DNA from: Nocardia asiatica NBRC 100129
Lineage (GTDB): Bacteria > Actinomycetota > Actinomycetes > Mycobacteriales > Mycobacteriaceae
Assembly (NCBI RefSeq): GCF_000308415.1
Contig: NZ_BAFS01000131.1
Coordinates: 1 to 43,496, forward strand
Length of the DNA stretch: 43,496 nt
Direction: 5' to 3'
Shown: one piece after another, positions 9,634-17,786 of the stretch
Layout: the number at the start of each line of letters is the position of its first letter
Position numbering within the stretch: position 1 is the stretch's first letter
Translations under genes and position numbers: made by a program
Notes under the pieces: model-generated
Told to the model about the DNA's origin: nothing
The model's database searches: none
What the model saw: the letters and a program-made list of their open reading frames with translations, nothing else

Positions 9634-10210
9634 TCGCTTCAGCCTAGTTGCCGGTTCCGGGAGGCCGGGTGTCGTGGTCCCCCCGACCGGAGCCGTTGCG
9701 GCCCCCGGTTTCCCGACCGCGCGGTCGTTCGGCGGCGTGACCTGCGGCGATCCGGATCGCGGCGGGGCGCCCCCCGCGTGCCGGTGCGCGGTGCCCCGAT
9801 GCGGCGGGGCGATCGCCGGTCGGCCACGGCGTTCGTCCGGGCGGGTCGGCCGACGGCGCTCGCGCGGCGACCGCCGGATCGCCGAGGTGTGCCGCCGAGA
9901 TTGCGGATGCGATGCTGACGAACTCGGAGTGTTCCGGACGCTCCCGCGGGCGGGGAGTGGCGGTGCCGGGCCGGCCTCGAACGGTACCCCTCGCGAAACA
10001 AACTGTCGGAGCGGACTTCTCGCCAGTGAGGATAGTGGTACGCGCCGAGGCCGGAGGAATTGGCCAGGATGACCCCATGCTGCACCGCAGCAGCCGGCAC
10101 GGGATGCCGCGCCGATCCGATGACCTGTCCGTCACGTGCGGGCAGAGGGGCAGAGCATGGCAGGCCGCACCCGACCGCCGCGCGGCAGCCATATGTGAGG
10201 TCGAGCGACG
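9634..10210. other. 577-bp stretch without a supportable gene
   Basis: It separates the leftward CoA-transferase from the rightward coiled-coil gene. Open frames cross it on both strands, but their translations are Arg/Pro/Gly-rich with no family resemblance and no good start context, as expected of open shadow frames in high-GC DNA. The only plausible element is a 13-codon ORF at 10157-10198, listed separately. A decayed gene or long 5' region remains possible. Confidence 0.5.
10157..10198 (+). CDS. possible 13-aa leader ORF
   Basis: The ORF encodes M-A-G-R-T-R-P-P-R-G-S-H-M and follows a GAGGGG Shine-Dalgarno-like sequence (10145-10150) with 6-nt spacing. It stops 12 bp before the ATG of the coiled-coil gene at 10211. 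It could be a short upstream ORF that influences translation of that gene, or chance. There is no homology support. Confidence 0.2.
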   Translation: MAGRTRPPRGSHM

Positions 10211-10753
10211 ATGACGAACGTCTATGCCGGAAGCGCGGAATACACCGTGCCGGTGATCAGGAAGAAGCCGAACTCTCCAGCGCAGGAGCGAGTCCCGGTA
10301 TTCGGCAACGACATGCAGCCGCGCGCCGCTCTGATCCCCGACCGGGTCCGCGCCGCGCCGATCAAGCACGACTACGAGCTGATGGCCGTACAGGACGCGC
10401 AGAACGCGGGGTACCTGCGCGAGATCCAGGATCTCGCCGCCGAGCGCGCCGCGCTCGGAACCGCGGGCCACGATCAGGCGACGCGATTGCGCGTGGCGCA
10501 GCTCGAGACGGCGCTCGCGGCCGCGACGACGGACGCGGTGGCCGCGGGGGTCGCGGTGGGCGAAGTCGACCGCGCGGTGGAGTACGGCCGCGCCGGCGCC
10601 TACTGGGCCGACCGCCCGGCGCACCGCTACCTGGGCCGGATCGCCCAGTTGACCGACGAGATGGATTCTCGCACCACCGAACTGGCCCGCTACCGCCAGC
10701 GCATCGCCGAACTCGAGCAGCGGCTCGCGCGGACCCGGCTCGGCGAGCCCTGA
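10211..10753 (+). CDS. hypothetical coiled-coil protein
   Basis: 180 aa, charged, with no signal peptide or membrane segment and no family I recognise. The N-terminal 50 residues are polar (YTVPVIRKKPNSP, then QERVPVFGNDMQPR). After that come alternating Ala/Glu/Arg/Leu heptad-like helices, about residues 55-120 and 145-178 (for example LTDEMDSRTTELARYRQRI and LEQRLARTRLGEP), separated by EYGRAGAYWADRPAHRYLG. Codon use is normal for the region. GAGG at 10197-10200 serves as a distant ribosome site. It could be a structural or DNA-associated adaptor; no function is assigned. Confidence 0.7.
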   Translation: MTNVYAGSAEYTVPVIRKKPNSPAQERVPVFGNDMQPRAALIPDRVRAAPIKHDYELMAVQDAQNAGYLREIQDLAAERAALGTAGHDQATRLRVAQLETALAAATTDAVAAGVAVGEVDRAVEYGRAGAYWADRPAHRYLGRIAQLTDEMDSRTTELARYRQRIAELEQRLARTRLGEP

Positions 10754-11064
10754 GCCGGTTCCACCCGTTCGCGCGACCCCGGCGCGGAACCCGGCGTCCC
10801 GGACGGGGATGTTGCATCGGTGCAGGAGATCTTCCGGCCCGCGGGCGTCGAGGGGTGGGCGTATGCCCGACGCGTCGACTGTGGCGCCGCATTGACCGGC
10901 TTCCACCGTGCGGAAGTGTCGTCCGCCCTTTCCTCCGGTCCGCGGAGCGAAGACCTCGATCGGCGGCGGTTGGCCGGAGGAGACATCCACTCGACCGGTG
11001 TCGGCGACTACCGTGGTCTGATCCGGTTCGCGCCGGGACCGACGGTGGCGAAAGGAGCCCGAAC
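10754..11064. other. 311-bp non-coding stretch upstream of the thioesterase gene
   Basis: I see no gene. An open frame reads through it into the thioesterase, but only the GTG at 11065 has a ribosome site (AAAGGAG, 11051-11057), and the upstream translation is Arg/Pro-rich without family features. Any promoter for the thioesterase should be here; no clear -35/-10 pair was found. Confidence 0.5.
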
Positions 11065-11826
11065 GTGGCTGGAAACCTCACCGACTCGGCGTGGCTGCGC
11101 ACGTTGCGATCCGCGGCGGTGGCGCGTCGGCACCTGCTGTGTTTCCCGCCCGGCGGCGGGTCGGCCACGGTCTACCGGGATCTCGCGCAGCGGTTCGGAG
11201 CGGATGTGGCGGTGTTCGCGGTGCAGTACCCCGGGCGGCAGGACCGGCTGGGCGAGGAGCTGATCACCGATCTGGTCGGTCTCGCCGACCGGATCGCCGG
11301 GGAAGTGCTCGCCCAAGGCCGCGTCGAGGGGCTGTCGCTGTTCGGGCACAGCATGGGCGCGACCGTGGCGTTCGAGACCGCGCGCCGGCTCGAGCGTGCC
11401 GGGCAGCCGGTGACGACGCTGTTCGTATCCGGCCGTCCGGCACCGACTTTCGAGGAGACCAAGCGATTGCACATGGCCTCCGACGACGAACTCATCGGCG
11501 ACCTGGTGCGGCTGGCCTCCGACCCCGCGCCGCTCGAGATGTTGCGCGCGGAGCCGAGTCTCGCCGAACTCGTGCTGCCCGCCGTGCGTGCCGACTACCA
11601 GGCGGTCGAGACCTACCGCTACCAGCCGGGGGAGCCGCTGCGCGCCGGCATCGCGGCGCTGGTCGGCACGGAGGACCCGACGATGCGACCCGAACAGGCC
11701 GACGAGTGGCGGGCGCACACCGCTGCCGGATTCGACCGGGCGACCTTCCCAGGCGGCCATTTCTACCTGGACGAGCACGCCGCGCGAGTAGCCGGTTTCA
11801 TCACCCGCCACCTGGCGTCCGCCTGA
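11065..11826 (+). CDS. type II thioesterase (alpha/beta hydrolase, GrsT-like)
   Basis: 253 aa from the GTG at 11065, chosen for its AAAGGAG at 8-nt spacing. Typical external thioesterase that removes wrong or stalled acyl groups from NRPS/PKS carrier domains. Features: LLCFPPGGGSATVYRDL near the N-terminus, YPGRQDR (55-61), the nucleophile elbow GHSMGA with S96, and the C-terminal histidine in PGGHFYLDEH. No megasynthase is in the window, so it is an orphan here. It may serve a siderophore or other NRPS cluster elsewhere on the chromosome. It converges on the DUF2784 gene 28 bp away. Confidence 0.92.
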   Translation: MAGNLTDSAWLRTLRSAAVARRHLLCFPPGGGSATVYRDLAQRFGADVAVFAVQYPGRQDRLGEELITDLVGLADRIAGEVLAQGRVEGLSLFGHSMGATVAFETARRLERAGQPVTTLFVSGRPAPTFEETKRLHMASDDELIGDLVRLASDPAPLEMLRAEPSLAELVLPAVRADYQAVETYRYQPGEPLRAGIAALVGTEDPTMRPEQADEWRAHTAAGFDRATFPGGHFYLDEHAARVAGFITRHLASA

Positions 11827-11854
11827 GTACGTACGAGCGCGCGCCGCGCTGTCT

Positions 11855-12229
11855 TCAACGGACGGCCGGAGCGGGCCGTTGGCGGAGCACCCACGCGTAA
11901 CCGATCCAGGACGACACCACCAGAGCCGCCGCCAGTATGCGCACCGATCCGAGCGCGTGCTCGGGATAGATCACGCCGGTGAGGTAATGATCGATGAACC
12001 CGCTCGACGGCAGCCGCGCCAAGTCCGCGCGATCGCGCGCCCAGTTCTCCAAATGCGTGAGCGGGCAGTCGAACCCGGCCACGATCGTGCTGAATCCCCA
12101 GCAGACCGCGAGCAGGTGCAGCCAGATGGTGCGCCGGAAGCGCCACGCGAGAAAACCACCGGTCACCACGTAGGCCACGAAGGCGAAGTGCGTGGCGGCG
12201 GTGGCATCGGCCAAGAGCCGGTACAGCAC
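11855..12229 (-). CDS. DUF2784 family membrane protein
   Basis: 124 aa with four predicted transmembrane helices (about residues 10-30, 36-54, 80-100 and 100-116). It carries the family-typical stretch FDCPLTHLENWARDRA after the second helix, which identifies it as DUF2784. No biochemical role is established for the family that I know of. It is a single gene between a convergent thioesterase gene and an upstream SDR gene on the same strand 46 bp away, so it could be the last gene of that leftward transcription unit. Confidence 0.88.
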   Translation of the reverse strand: MLYRLLADATAATHFAFVAYVVTGGFLAWRFRRTIWLHLLAVCWGFSTIVAGFDCPLTHLENWARDRADLARLPSSGFIDHYLTGVIYPEHALGSVRILAAALVVSSWIGYAWVLRQRPAPAVR

Positions 12230-12275
12230 GCCTCCAGGGTAGCTTTCCCGGCGTGCGGATGCGCGGATCGGACTC

Positions 12276-13706
12276 CTACCAGGGGGAGGGCTGATAGTCC
12301 TTGAGGAAGCAGCCGAACAGATCGGTGCCGTTCTCGCCTTGCACGATCGGGTCGTAGACCCGCGCCGCGCCGTCGACGAGGTCCAGCGGCGCGTGGAAGC
12401 CCTCCTCGGCGAGGCGGAGCTTCGTGTAGTGCGGGCGTTCGTCGGTGATCCAGCCGGTGTCGACGGCGGTCATCAGAATGCCGTCCTGCTCGAACATCTC
12501 ACGGGCGCTGGTGCGAGTCAGCATGTTCAACGCGGCCTTGGCCATATTGGTGTGCGGGTGCCCCGGGCCCTTGTAGGCGCGGGAGAACTGCCCTTCCATC
12601 GCGGAGACGTTCACGACGTACTTGCGGCGCGCCCGCGCGGCGGCCATCGCCGGGCGCAGACGCGAAACCAGGATGAACGGCGCGACCGAGTTGCACAGCT
12701 GCACTTCGAGCAGTTCGGTCGGATCCACCTGCGCGACGGTCTGCACCCAGCTGTTGGTGTGCGCGAGGTCCGGCACCAGGCCGCCCGCGTCGATCGCCAC
12801 CCCGCGCGCGATGCGCTCGGGTGTCGCGGATCCCGCGACCAAGGCCAGCTCGGCGACGTCGGCGGCGGTCAACGCCGGGGTGAGCGAGGCGGTCAGCGCG
12901 GTCGGGTGCGCCTGCATGGTCTTGCCGAAACTCACCACCTCCGGCAGCGCGCCCGCGGGCAGCGGTCCGGATTCGGCCTCGACCAGCGCGCTGTAGGCGC
13001 CGGGGGAGCGGCGCACCGTCTGCGCGGCGTTGTTGATCAGGATGTCCAGCGGCCCCTGGGCGGCGACGTCGTCGGCCAGGGCGACCACCTGGGCCGGGTC
13101 GCGCAGGTCGATGCCGACGATGCGCAACCGGGGCAACCAGTCCGCGCTGTCGTCCATCGCGGCGAAGCGCCGGATGGCGTCGTTGGGAAAGCGCGTGGTG
13201 ATGGTGGTGTGCGCGCCGTCGCGCAGCAGTCGCAGCGCGATGTACATGCCGATCTTGGCGCGGCCGCCGGTGAGCAGCGCCCGGCGGCCGGTCAGATCGG
13301 TCCTGGCGTCCCGCTTGGCGTGGCTGCCGGCCGCGCAGTCCGGGCACAGCTGGTGGTAGAACGCGTCCACCCGGGTGTAGCGCTGCTTGCAGATGTAGCA
13401 GGGCCGCGGGCGAATCAGCGTGCCCGCGCTGGCGCCGGAGGCGGTCGAGCTGATCGGGATGCCCGCGGTCTCGTCGTCGATCCGGTTCGGCGAGCCGGTG
13501 GCAGTGGCGGCGACCACGGCGCGGTCGGCGGAGGAGACCGCCTCGCGCGCTTCGGAGCGGCGTCGCTGCTTGAGCTTCTTGAACATGTGCCCGACGGCCC
13601 GCTGCACGAGCACCGAGTCCGGGTGGTCCTTCTCCAGCGTTCCGGCCTGCTCCAGGACTCGAAGACAGGTCGCGAGGTCTTCGGGATCGATCATGCTTTC
13701 GGCCAT
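12276..13706 (-). CDS. SDR-family oxidoreductase with N-terminal CxxC...CxxC module
   Basis: 476 aa from the ATG at 13706; an ATG at 13721 is possible, but its GAAGG abuts the codon. A helical N-terminus (1-65) is followed by a four-cysteine, zinc-ribbon-like module (C103, C106, C121, C124). Then comes a Rossmann SDR domain with TGGRAKIG (146-153), NNAA (225-228) and S368 in VNVSAMEG. K390 is present, but the residue four before it is T386, so the usual YxxxK is absent; Y378 in RAYKG is a possible substitute. An insertion of about 90 residues lies between NNAA and the active-site serine. Probably an NAD(P)-dependent enzyme of unknown substrate. It follows a same-strand alpha/beta hydrolase gene 110 bp upstream, and the two likely act together. 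Confidence 0.85.
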   Translation of the reverse strand: MAESMIDPEDLATCLRVLEQAGTLEKDHPDSVLVQRAVGHMFKKLKQRRRSEAREAVSSADRAVVAATATGSPNRIDDETAGIPISSTASGASAGTLIRPRPCYICKQRYTRVDAFYHQLCPDCAAGSHAKRDARTDLTGRRALLTGGRAKIGMYIALRLLRDGAHTTITTRFPNDAIRRFAAMDDSADWLPRLRIVGIDLRDPAQVVALADDVAAQGPLDILINNAAQTVRRSPGAYSALVEAESGPLPAGALPEVVSFGKTMQAHPTALTASLTPALTAADVAELALVAGSATPERIARGVAIDAGGLVPDLAHTNSWVQTVAQVDPTELLEVQLCNSVAPFILVSRLRPAMAAARARRKYVVNVSAMEGQFSRAYKGPGHPHTNMAKAALNMLTRTSAREMFEQDGILMTAVDTGWITDERPHYTKLRLAEEGFHAPLDLVDGAARVYDPIVQGENGTDLFGCFLKDYQPSPW

Positions 13707-13816
13707 CGCGGCTGGGGACATCCTTCGTCGAGCGGGGTGGGCGACCGGCCCATTGTCGCAAACCCGCTCGCCGGGTAACCGCCCGGTTGCCTGTGCTCGT
13801 GCCGGAACGCCCGACC

Positions 13817-14743
13817 TCAGCTGCTGCGCGGGCTGATCGCCGCGCGGTCGGCGCGCAGATCGTCGACGAAGTTGGCGATCGCCTCGGCGACCAGCAGCGG
13901 TTCGGTGATCGGCAGCCAGTGATCCGCCGGGACGTCCCGCCGCCACAGCTGGTCGACCCAGCGCGCGGAGACGTCGTAGACGGCGGCCGGTACGAACGGG
14001 TCGGTGGTGTCGACCAGCAACTGGATCGGCACGGCCGTTCGCCGCACCCGCGGCCTGCGCAGGTGGTGCGGCAGGTTGGTCCGGGCGATGCGCGCGCCGG
14101 CGACCAGGTCGGCGCGCCAGGTCGGGGCGACGCGCGCGGGCAACGGCGAGATGCCGCCCAGCTGTCGCACCAGCAGGCCGCGCACGCGCGGCGGACAGAG
14201 TCTGCGAGCGATGGGGAGCGGCGTGAGCGCCCCGCGCAGCAGCCACCGGCCGAGATCGCCGAGTTCGCGGCCTGCCCGGGGCGCCAGGGCACGCAGCCAC
14301 AGGCCCAGATGGTCGAGGTTCGGTCCGGCGATCGCGGTGAACGAGGCGACGCGGGTGTTGGCCCGCTCGTCGCAGACCGCCTCCCACAGCTGCACCGCGC
14401 CCCAGCCGTGCCCGCAGGTGTGCACCGGCTGGCGCGGGCTGGCGGCCTCGATCACCGCGAAGAAGTCCTCCGCCAGGCGATCGAGCCGGTATTCCGACAG
14501 GGGGCCGGACGTCTCCGAGCCTCCGTGCCCGCGCACGTCGTAGGTGACGACCCGGAAGCCGTCGGCCAGGAGCGCCGCCACCGTGGTCCACACGCGATGG
14601 GTGTCGGTGAGGCCGTGCACCAGGATCAACGGCTCGGCGGCCGCGTCACCCCATTCGAAGACGGCGAGGTCGGCGCCGTCGCGGTGGACCGTCCAGGTGC
14701 GGTCAGGGCGGGGCGTGTCGATGGTGTCGAGCGGTTGGGTCAT
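13817..14743 (-). CDS. alpha/beta hydrolase fold protein lacking the nucleophile residue
   Basis: 308 aa from the ATG at 14743 (GAGG 7 nt upstream). An epoxide-hydrolase/haloalkane-dehalogenase-like fold: LVHGLTDTHRVW (42-53), YDVRGHGGS (68-76), and a C-terminal acid and histidine in VDTTDPFVP and ADHWLP. The nucleophile elbow reads GHGWGA (111-116), with Gly113 (GGC, minus-strand codon 14407-14405) where relatives have Asp (GHDWG) or Ser. Either catalysis is lost or the protein has a non-hydrolytic role. It sits upstream of the SDR gene on the same strand. I recall actinobacterial proteins in which such a hydrolase domain is fused to an SDR, so a partnership is plausible. Confidence 0.85.
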   Translation of the reverse strand: MTQPLDTIDTPRPDRTWTVHRDGADLAVFEWGDAAAEPLILVHGLTDTHRVWTTVAALLADGFRVVTYDVRGHGGSETSGPLSEYRLDRLAEDFFAVIEAASPRQPVHTCGHGWGAVQLWEAVCDERANTRVASFTAIAGPNLDHLGLWLRALAPRAGRELGDLGRWLLRGALTPLPIARRLCPPRVRGLLVRQLGGISPLPARVAPTWRADLVAGARIARTNLPHHLRRPRVRRTAVPIQLLVDTTDPFVPAAVYDVSARWVDQLWRRDVPADHWLPITEPLLVAEAIANFVDDLRADRAAISPRSS

Positions 14744-15083
14744 GTCCTTGCCTCGTTCGCTGCCGGCTACCGATCCCATGGCACGTCGCCGTCGTGCCCG
14801 ACGTCAGTAATTTCGATACGGACAGTACGAAGGATTGACCGCTGGGGGGAGAGGTGAAACGCCGAATTATGGCGCAGCTCACCAGCGGTATCGCCGCCCC
14901 GGGAGCGGCACTCGGCGATCCGCTGCCCGAGTCTGGGCCGTAGCTCGCCCGCGCGGTGGCCGACGGCCGTGCGGACCGTCCCCGGAGCGGCGTCCGTCGC
15001 TTGTTGACAACTCGCCAATAGTTCGGGAATCTGAGGGCGGAACCGGCGGCGGAGCCGGACCTCAGCGAGCAAAGGATCGAGCG
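14744..15083. other. 340-bp divergent intergenic region
   Basis: Holds the 5' regions of the leftward alpha/beta hydrolase gene and the rightward acyl-CoA dehydrogenase gene. A good -35 (TTGACA, 15004-15009) faces the dehydrogenase and is listed separately. No small gene is supportable. The AT-richer patch around 14805-14835 (AGTAATTTCGATACGG) may hold the leftward promoter, but no consensus pair is clear. Confidence 0.5.
15004..15032 (+). promoter_or_regulatory. putative sigma-70-type promoter for the acyl-CoA dehydrogenase operon
   Basis: TTGACA at 15004-15009, 17-bp spacer, GAATCT at 15027-15032, followed about 50 bp later by AAAGGA and the ATG at 15084. The -35 is a perfect match and the -10 is weak but of a form seen in actinobacteria. 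Confidence 0.45.
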
Positions 15084-16229
15084 ATGGCACGCGCGGCGTG
15101 GAGTGACGACGAGGTCGAGGCGGTACGAGACCTGGCGAGGACCTTCTTCGAAAAGGAGGTCGTCCCCCATGAGGAGAAATTCGTCGCCCAGGGGCACCCC
15201 GACCGCGCGCTGTACAACCGTGCGGGCGAACTGGGCCTGCTGTGCCCCGCGATTCCCGCCGAGTACGGCGGCGGCGGAGGCACCTTCGCGCACGAGGCTG
15301 CCATCATCGAGGAGCAGGCGCGTGCGGGCGACGGGTCGATGGGCATCGCCGTGCACAGCTCGATCATCGCGCCCTACCTGCACGAGTTCGGCTCCGACGA
15401 GCTCAAGCGGCGCGTGCTGCCCAAGGCGGCCAGCGGCGAGATGGTGCTGTCCATCGGCATGACCGAGCCGGGCACCGGGTCGGACCTGCAGAACATCAAG
15501 ACCCGCGCGGTGCGCGAGGGCGACGAGTACGTCATCACCGGCTCGAAGATCTTCATCACCAACGGCTGGCTCTGCGACGGCATCATCATCGCCGCCAAGA
15601 CCGACCCCACCAAGGGCGCGGCGGGCGTCTCGCTGATCTTCGCCGAGGTCGGCGACGACACCCCCGGCTTCGAGCGGGGGCGCATCCTGAACAAGATCGG
15701 CGGCAAGGCTCAGGACACCGCCGAGCTGTTCTTCGACGGCCTGCGCGTGCCCGCGTCCAACCTGCTCGGCGGCAGCGAGGGCCAGGGTTTCTACCAGATG
15801 ATGCAGATGCTGGCGCAGGAACGCTTGGTCACCGCCATCATCGCGGTCGCCATGATGGAGAAGGCCGTGCAGCTCACCGTCGACTACACCAAGGGTCGCG
15901 AAGCGTTCGGCAAGCCGTTGTTCGCCATGCAGAACACCAAGTTCGAACTGGCCGAGTGCGCGACCATCACCAAGGTCTCCCGCACCTTCCTGGACGACTG
16001 CATCACCAAGCACCTCCGCGGCGAACTCGACATTCCCAGCGCTGCCATGTCGAAGTACTGGTTGACCGATCAGCTCGGTATCGTGGTTGACCGCTGCCTG
16101 CAACTGTTCGGCGGCTACGGCTACATGACGGAGTATCCGATTTCCCAGCTCTACACCGGCGCCCGCGTGCTGCGCATCCTCGCGGGCAGCAACGAGGTGA
16201 TGAAGGATCTCATTGCCCGGTCTCTCTGA
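15084..16229 (+). CDS. acyl-CoA dehydrogenase
   Basis: 381 aa, FAD-dependent alpha,beta-dehydrogenation of an acyl-CoA in fatty-acid or branched-chain degradation. Motifs are full length: MTEPGTGSDLQNIKT (FAD and substrate contacts), TGSKIFITNGWLCDG, LFFDGLRVPASNLLG, and QLFGGYGYMTEYPISQLYTGARVLRILAGSNEVMKDLIARSL at the C-terminus. In the last stretch the glutamate of the SNE segment is where several long-chain-type enzymes place their loop residues; the catalytic base cannot be fixed with certainty by eye. The start is set by AAAGGA (15071-15076). The gene overlaps the following TetR gene by 17 bp. Confidence 0.95.
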   Translation: MARAAWSDDEVEAVRDLARTFFEKEVVPHEEKFVAQGHPDRALYNRAGELGLLCPAIPAEYGGGGGTFAHEAAIIEEQARAGDGSMGIAVHSSIIAPYLHEFGSDELKRRVLPKAASGEMVLSIGMTEPGTGSDLQNIKTRAVREGDEYVITGSKIFITNGWLCDGIIIAAKTDPTKGAAGVSLIFAEVGDDTPGFERGRILNKIGGKAQDTAELFFDGLRVPASNLLGGSEGQGFYQMMQMLAQERLVTAIIAVAMMEKAVQLTVDYTKGREAFGKPLFAMQNTKFELAECATITKVSRTFLDDCITKHLRGELDIPSAAMSKYWLTDQLGIVVDRCLQLFGGYGYMTEYPISQLYTGARVLRILAGSNEVMKDLIARSL

Positions 16230-16875
16230 TACCAGGAGCGCGACCGCGGACGGTGGCGCCGACCCGGCGCTACCGCGCCGCCGCAGGCTCGAGCCCGACG
16301 AGCGGCGCGCGCAGATCCTCGCCTGCGCCATCGATATGTTCGGCGAGCGCCCGTACGCGGCCGTCTCCACCGCGGAACTGGCGCAGCGGGCCGGGGTGGC
16401 GCGCGGGCTGATCAACCACTATTTCGGCAACAAGCGCGATCTCTACCTCGCGGTGGTGCGACGGATGGTGACGCTGCCCAAGCTCGGCGATATGATCGTG
16501 CCCACCGGCTCCTGGCGCGAGCGTGTCGACGCCAGTGTGCGCTGGCTGCTGGACACCATCGCCGAACACGGCAGCACCTGGGTGAAAGTGACCAGCCACG
16601 AAGGGGTCGGTGACGACCCAGAGGTACAGCAGATCCTCGACGCCGCCGACGACGCGGCGGCCGAACGTCTACTGCTGATGGTGGGGCTCGCCGATTCGGC
16701 ACACGATGCGGAACTGCGTGCGATGGTGCGCGCATACGGCGGGTTGGTCAAGGTCGCGGGCCGGGAATGGATCACCCGCGGCACACTCACCCGCGAACAA
16801 GTGCACGATCTGCTGTGCGACATGTTGCTCACCCTGGTCACCGAGTCGCTGCCCAAGGTCGATCGCAAGCAGTAA
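16213..16875 (+). CDS. TetR family regulator translationally coupled to acyl-CoA dehydrogenase
   Basis: 220 aa from a TTG at 16213 that lies inside the last codons of the dehydrogenase gene. AAGGA at 16203-16207 with 5-nt spacing supports this start, and there is no other early start codon in frame. The HTH is at about residues 30-75 (RRAQILACAIDMF, then VSTAELAQRAGVARGLINHYFGNKRDLYLAVV). The C-terminal helical domain has no recognised ligand class. The 17-bp overlap with the dehydrogenase implies a single operon, so it probably regulates fatty-acid or acyl-CoA metabolism and its own promoter. The inducer is probably an acyl-CoA, by analogy with FadR/KstR-type TetRs; that is inference. Confidence 0.9.
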   Translation: MPGLSDTRSATADGGADPALPRRRRLEPDERRAQILACAIDMFGERPYAAVSTAELAQRAGVARGLINHYFGNKRDLYLAVVRRMVTLPKLGDMIVPTGSWRERVDASVRWLLDTIAEHGSTWVKVTSHEGVGDDPEVQQILDAADDAAAERLLLMVGLADSAHDAELRAMVRAYGGLVKVAGREWITRGTLTREQVHDLLCDMLLTLVTESLPKVDRKQ

Positions 16876-17014
16876 CGCTGCGCGGCCGTAGCCGAACAAA
16901 TATCGGACACTTCGGATCAACTTTTCGCGTCGCGCGTCCTATTCTGTCGGTATATCGGGGCGGGTCCGGGCGAATCCGAGGTTCCTGCGCGGTGCTGGTG
17001 TGGAGAGGACCTGG

Positions 17015-17770
17015 ATGACACGGGCAGAACGGCGTGAAACGGATCGCTGGCCGCAGGCGCGGCCGGATGACCGCTGGTCGGAGCCGGAGCCCGACGGCCA
17101 CTGGTCCGACGACGAGGAGGAGCGCTGGCCCGAGCAACCGCCGAGTCGCCGCCGGGCCGGACGCCTACGGGTGGAGATTCCGCCGATCGTCAATCCGTAC
17201 GCGATCGTCGCGCTGGTGGCGGCGCTGCTGGGGCTGTTCCCGGTGGCCATCGTGTTCGGCTTCATCGCCTTCAGTCATCCCCGTGGCCGGGTCATGGCGA
17301 TGTTCGCGCTGCTGCTCGGCGTCGCCGAGATCACCGCGGTGGCCGGGTTCGTGCTGCTGACCGGCAACTGGATGCCGGATCTGGTGAACCGCACCGCCAC
17401 GATCGGGCCGACTGCCTCGGCGCCGGTTCCCACCACCGTCGAGCGCCCGGCTCCGGCCACCACCACCGCACCGAGCCCCGCCGTGACGACCACCCCGCAA
17501 GAGAGTCCCGGACCGGTGACGAAAGGAGCGGCCTGCACCGAGGCTCAGCTCGGACAGATCGGCAGCGCCGCCACCGGCGGCACCCTGATCTGCCTGACCA
17601 CCTCCGGCGGCTACCAGTGGTCGGGCCCGCACACCGTGGCGACCGCAGTACAGCAGGCGGGCTCGAAGTGCGACGGCTCGGGCGCCAAGACCGGCCGCAC
17701 CGCCGACGGTCGCGCGCTGGTGTGCGAAGTCAGCGGTCGCAGCGGCACGTGGGTGCTGTGGACCGAATAG
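17015..17770 (+). CDS. DUF4190-type two-helix membrane protein with extracytoplasmic tail
   Basis: 251 aa. The ATG at 17015 was chosen over the GTG at 17000 because GAGAGGA (17003-17009) is well spaced. A Trp/Asp/Glu/Arg-rich cytoplasmic head (1-55) is followed by two transmembrane helices (about 61-87 and 92-116). Then come a Thr/Pro/Ala linker (130-170) and a small C-terminal domain with four cysteines (C174, C193, C219, C237) that could form two disulfides outside the membrane. The NPYAIVALVAALLGLFPVA helix and the following SHPRGRVMA resemble DUF4190 proteins. Function unknown. It converges on the LigD-polymerase gene with a shared hairpin at the stop codons. Confidence 0.82.
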   Translation: MTRAERRETDRWPQARPDDRWSEPEPDGHWSDDEEERWPEQPPSRRRAGRLRVEIPPIVNPYAIVALVAALLGLFPVAIVFGFIAFSHPRGRVMAMFALLLGVAEITAVAGFVLLTGNWMPDLVNRTATIGPTASAPVPTTVERPAPATTTAPSPAVTTTPQESPGPVTKGAACTEAQLGQIGSAATGGTLICLTTSGGYQWSGPHTVATAVQQAGSKCDGSGAKTGRTADGRALVCEVSGRSGTWVLWTE

Positions 17771-17786
17771 CGGCGGGCGCTATTCG
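17764..17786. terminator. bidirectional hairpin terminator between convergent genes
   Basis: Perfect 9-bp arms CGAATAGCG (17764-17772) and CGCTATTCG (17778-17786) with a 5-nt loop. The TAG of the rightward gene (17768-17770) lies in one arm and the TAG of the leftward gene (17782-17780) in the other. No strong U-tract follows, so its efficiency is uncertain. Confidence 0.5.

Noticed and set aside
9644..10990. Leftward 448-codon open frame across 9.6-11.0 kb
   Set aside because: It overlaps the coiled-coil gene antisense, is Arg/Pro/Gly-rich, and lacks a start context or family features.
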